Assembly (NCBI GenBank): GCA_012798185.1
Contig: JAAZNS010000475.1
Coordinates: 1-33,696, forward strand
Direction: 5' to 3'
Origin: Chloroflexota bacterium
Lineage (GTDB): Bacteria > Chloroflexota > Anaerolineae > Anaerolineales > UBA4823
Length of the DNA: 33,696 nucleotides
Part shown: positions 30,726 through 33,696 of the stretch, one piece after another
Layout: every line of letters begins with the position of its first letter
Position numbering within the stretch: position 1 is the first letter of the stretch
The notes under the pieces: generated by a model
What the model saw: only the letters and a program-made list of their open reading frames with translations
Database searches by the model: none
Told to the model about the DNA's origin: nothing
Program-made: the position numbers and the translations under genes

Positions 30726-31982
30726 TCATAGCTGCGGGGTTGGACTAGGAGAAGGGGTTATTCGCGAGGTTGGACTGGGCCGTAGGGTCTCTGTGGGGCT
30801 GGGAGTGATACTTGGGGTTGGCGCAAGAATACCTTCGACGGTGTAAATTTGGTCAATCACCTGACCAAAAGTTCCTAAGGTACCCATATCTTTCTGGTTA
30901 TATAGAACCTGTAATGCAGCTGCATTACCGGTTAGAATTTCCACCTGCTTCTCGCCGCTGAACTGATAAGCGGTGCCGGGGAGAACGCGCCCGTCGAATT
31001 CCACTTTACCATCCACCAGAATTCGCATCCAAGCTCGTTGATGGATAGTGATATTGACCTGCACCAACCCGGGTATAGTCACTGCCTGAGTCTCGAGGGT
31101 GGTGGTAATGGCTGGCTGATTTACGATAGCAGGCAGGGTCGCTGCAGACTGCGTGGCGGTGGGCGTTTCTGTTGCCGGGATTGCGCTGGGAGTTTGCCGC
31201 GCCAGTAATACATCGGCAATAGACGGTGCCGTGGGAGTAGGCTCTTCATCGGCGCTCATGGAAAAAATGCGGTTCATTCCCCATACAACAAATCCAATCA
31301 AAAAAGCAACCACGATAATGGTAAGGAACAATTCACCACTTAGCCAGCGATGTAATCCAAAAGGCAGGTGCAGCCCGCGTGGTAAAAAAGATTTCCGCCG
31401 CGGCTTGGCGGTTTGCCGGATGAAAAGGCGAGCCTGGAGGGCATCCGCAAAGCGCAGCAAAAGCGCTTCTGCATCCAAGCCGAGGAATATCGCATAGTTA
31501 TTCAACATACCGCGCCCTTGCACAGGCGAGGGCAATGAATCAAATTCGCCTTCTTCCATATGCAGCAATTGATGCTGACGAACCCGGGTATGCTTTTCCA
31601 CATCTTCCAGCGATAATCCCAAAAGCTCTCTTTGGCGGCGCAATTGTTGACCAATCTCCTTGAAAATCGCATCCACTTCTGATGGTGCGGCGCTAATTGC
31701 GCTGCCAGGCGAAGTTGCTTGAGACAACACGTTATTTGGCTTGATGGATTCCTGGCATGCACTCAGCGCAGCCAGCAGCGGTTCTGCATCCAAACCCAAG
31801 TACGAAGCATAAGCGCGGAGAAAACCGCGCGCCTGGGTAATGGAAGGCAAAGCATTGAAATCATCGCTTTCCAGGGCGCGTAAATACCCCACCCGCATGT
31901 ATGTTGCCTTGGAGGCTTCTTCCAGGCTTATCGAGCGTTTTTCACGCGCTTGCCGGAGTTTTTCACCGATCGATTCGTTCAT
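30726..31982 (-). CDS. RodZ-like HTH/TM protein with two HTH domains
   Basis: 418 aa: IGEKLRQAREKRSISLEEASKATYMRVGYLRALE and IGQQLRRQRELLGLSLEDVEKHTRVRQHQLLHME, one TM, then a DUF4115-like domain and a P/T/S tail. Confidence 0.88.
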   Translation of the reverse strand: MNESIGEKLRQAREKRSISLEEASKATYMRVGYLRALESDDFNALPSITQARGFLRAYASYLGLDAEPLLAALSACQESIKPNNVLSQATSPGSAISAAPSEVDAIFKEIGQQLRRQRELLGLSLEDVEKHTRVRQHQLLHMEEGEFDSLPSPVQGRGMLNNYAIFLGLDAEALLLRFADALQARLFIRQTAKPRRKSFLPRGLHLPFGLHRWLSGELFLTIIVVAFLIGFVVWGMNRIFSMSADEEPTPTAPSIADVLLARQTPSAIPATETPTATQSAATLPAIVNQPAITTTLETQAVTIPGLVQVNITIHQRAWMRILVDGKVEFDGRVLPGTAYQFSGEKQVEILTGNAAALQVLYNQKDMGTLGTFGQVIDQIYTVEGILAPTPSITPSPTETLRPSPTSRITPSPSPTPQL

Positions 31983-32017
31983 TGCTCTTTTGCGTAATTA
32001 GGGCGAAAAACCACAAA

Positions 32018-32053
32018 GGGCGGGTTTCTCCCATCGGGTAGAAAATCCCGCCC
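32018..32053 (-). terminator. Terminator-like hairpin after rplI
   Basis: Minus strand: GGGCGGGATTTTCTACCCGATGGGAGAAACCCGCCCTTTGTGGTTTTT. Confidence 0.6.
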
Positions 32054-32120
32054 CAAGGATCATGGGGTCGAAGAGAGTGATGGAAAAGCAATTCTGGCTT
32101 CCCACCACACGCATCCTGCT

Positions 32121-32684
32121 TTAGCTTTGTTCGGCAGGCGATTCCGCTTCTGCTTCTGTTTCTACCGAGGGCGCTGCTTCTTCTGGCTCTTCCACTGCGG
32201 GTTGCGTATCCTGAGGTATTTCAGCTGCCTCACCCTCGCGATGGACTATCACCATCACAGCAGGGATCAGGTCCAAAGTCAGACGCACATGCACTTTATG
32301 CTCGCCCAACACACGAATGGGTTGCATATCCAACTGGCGGCGGTCCACTTCAAAGCCCAATTTTTCCTTGATCGCTGAGGCGATCATCTGGGGTGTGATA
32401 GAGCCATAAAGTTTACCGGTTTCCCCGGCTTTTGCAGCAAAGGTTAATACCAATTTTTCTAATTGCTCGGCAACGCCGCTAAGTTCTTGATTTAGCTGAT
32501 TACGGGTTGCTGCAGCACTGGTGCGGATTTTTTCTATCTGCTTCAAGGCGCCAGAGGTGGCTAAAACCGCCAGCCCCTGAGGAAGCAAAAAATTCCTGCC
32601 ATAGCCATCGGCGACTTTTTTAACATCACCAGCCCTGCCAAGTTTGTAAACATCTTTCAACAACAGTACTTTCATATTGATCAA
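32121..32684 (-). CDS. rplI: 50S ribosomal protein L9 with acidic C-terminal extension
   Basis: MKVLLLKDVYKLGRAGDVKKVADGYGRNFLLPQGLAVLAT; tail PQDTQPAVEEPEEAAPSVETEAEAESPAEQS. Confidence 0.97.
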   Translation of the reverse strand: MINMKVLLLKDVYKLGRAGDVKKVADGYGRNFLLPQGLAVLATSGALKQIEKIRTSAAATRNQLNQELSGVAEQLEKLVLTFAAKAGETGKLYGSITPQMIASAIKEKLGFEVDRRQLDMQPIRVLGEHKVHVRLTLDLIPAVMVIVHREGEAAEIPQDTQPAVEEPEEAAPSVETEAEAESPAEQS

Positions 32685-32835
32685 GCCCTTTCGTAAATAA
32701 GATCTGTATGATACAGACCCGGGCGAAGGGTACCACGCCGCGGGCGAAGGGATTTTACCAGAAGGATTTCAGTGAGTCCAGAGGGGGATTTGTGAATTCG
32801 AGATTGATGAGTGGTGAAAAGGGTATAATCATTTT

Positions 32836-33624
32836 ATGCCAGCCCGGGAGCGTTCTTTCAAGGTCGAAGCCATTGTGTTGCGGCATAGCGATTGGGGGGA
32901 AGCCGATCGCTTGCTGAGCCTGTATACCCAATCGATGGGCAAGGTACGCGCCATCGCCAAAGGGGTGCGCAAGCTGCAATCGCGCAAAGCTGGTCACCTG
33001 GAGCCCTTTACCCGGGTAAACCTTCTGCTCGCCCGCGGCAGAGATATGTTCATCATTACACAGGCAGAAACGCTCGATGCACACCAACCCCTGCGCGAAA
33101 ACCTTGAACGCCTGGGCTATGCAGCCTATATCGTCGAATTGTTAGATCAATTCACTTTCGAAGAAGGCGAAAATATTAATCTCTACCGGTTGCTGGCGGA
33201 ATCTTTAGGGCGGCTGGATACTTTTCCTGATCCAGCGCTGGTAGTACGGTATTACGAAGTACGTATTTTGGATTTACTCGGCTTTCGTCCCCAATTATTT
33301 CGATGCGTTAGCTGCCAGGCAGAAGTAAAACCTGAAGATCAATACCTTTCGGCTGAGATGGGAGGAGTGCTGTGTCCGCGCTGCGGGGCGATAATACCCG
33401 GCGCGCAGCCCATTTCTATGACAGCACTAAAGTATTTACGTCATTTCCAACGCAGCTCATTTCAGGAGGCAGGGCGAGTCAGGCTTTCGCCCGGTATAAA
33501 CAAGGAAATGGAAATGCTGGTGGAAAATTATCTGACGTATCATTTGGAACGGGGGTTGAAATCACCTGCCGTTATCCGCCGGCTAAGAAATACGTTCCAG
33601 GGAGAGACTTCCTCGAAAGATTAA
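32836..33624 (+). CDS. recO: DNA repair protein RecO
   Basis: 262 aa: RSFKVEAIVLRHSDWGEADRLLSLYTQSMGKVRAIAKGVRK; CVSC...CPRC zinc motif. Confidence 0.94.
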   Translation: MPARERSFKVEAIVLRHSDWGEADRLLSLYTQSMGKVRAIAKGVRKLQSRKAGHLEPFTRVNLLLARGRDMFIITQAETLDAHQPLRENLERLGYAAYIVELLDQFTFEEGENINLYRLLAESLGRLDTFPDPALVVRYYEVRILDLLGFRPQLFRCVSCQAEVKPEDQYLSAEMGGVLCPRCGAIIPGAQPISMTALKYLRHFQRSSFQEAGRVRLSPGINKEMEMLVENYLTYHLERGLKSPAVIRRLRNTFQGETSSKD

Positions 33625-33647
33625 TGGGGCTGTCCTAAAAGTCGATT

Positions 33648-33679
33648 TTGTCATGTTGAGCGTAGCGAAACATCCCTTT
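33648..33679 (+). repeat. Partial copy of the dispersed repeat at the window end
   Basis: TTTGTCATGTTGAGCGTAGCGAAACATCCC, similar to 1481-1510. Confidence 0.6.
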
Positions 33680-33696
33680 TATGTAATGAATAGACC

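Overview
The gene content resembles a Chloroflexota/Anaerolineae-like chromosome; this is inferred from the products only. Most of the window is housekeeping or metabolic, largely on the minus strand: a methionine pair (MetA-type acyltransferase and O-acetylhomoserine sulfhydrylase), nitrilase, Glu dehydrogenase, gatB with an aminotransferase, a sugar nucleotidyltransferase, inositol-phosphatase family enzymes, HD hydrolase, hutI, pcm, M42 peptidase, thioesterase, rimO, a RodZ-like HTH protein, rplI and recO. Three regions look accessory. (1) About 4.4-6.85 kb is AT-rich, with a solitary putative PD-(D/E)XK-like protein and decayed genes, including a truncated PIN toxin with its partner. (2) About 14.0-16.0 kb carries a HTH-only LuxR regulator and two exported proteins. 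(3) About 18.2-21.8 kb carries an alkaline-phosphatase-superfamily membrane protein lacking the sulfatase Cys, a kinase-like/methyltransferase fusion, and a 59-aa membrane protein (MYLDPGSGS...) that the ORF track missed. This third cassette is my best candidate for an under-described system. I also found an attenuator-like metY leader with switchable hairpins and a terminator just before the start codon, an uncalled MNT nucleotidyltransferase pseudogene, a perfect 19-bp hairpin, several dispersed repeats, and a repeat-like in-frame insertion in an HD-domain gene. No tRNA, rRNA, CRISPR array or intact transposase was recognised.
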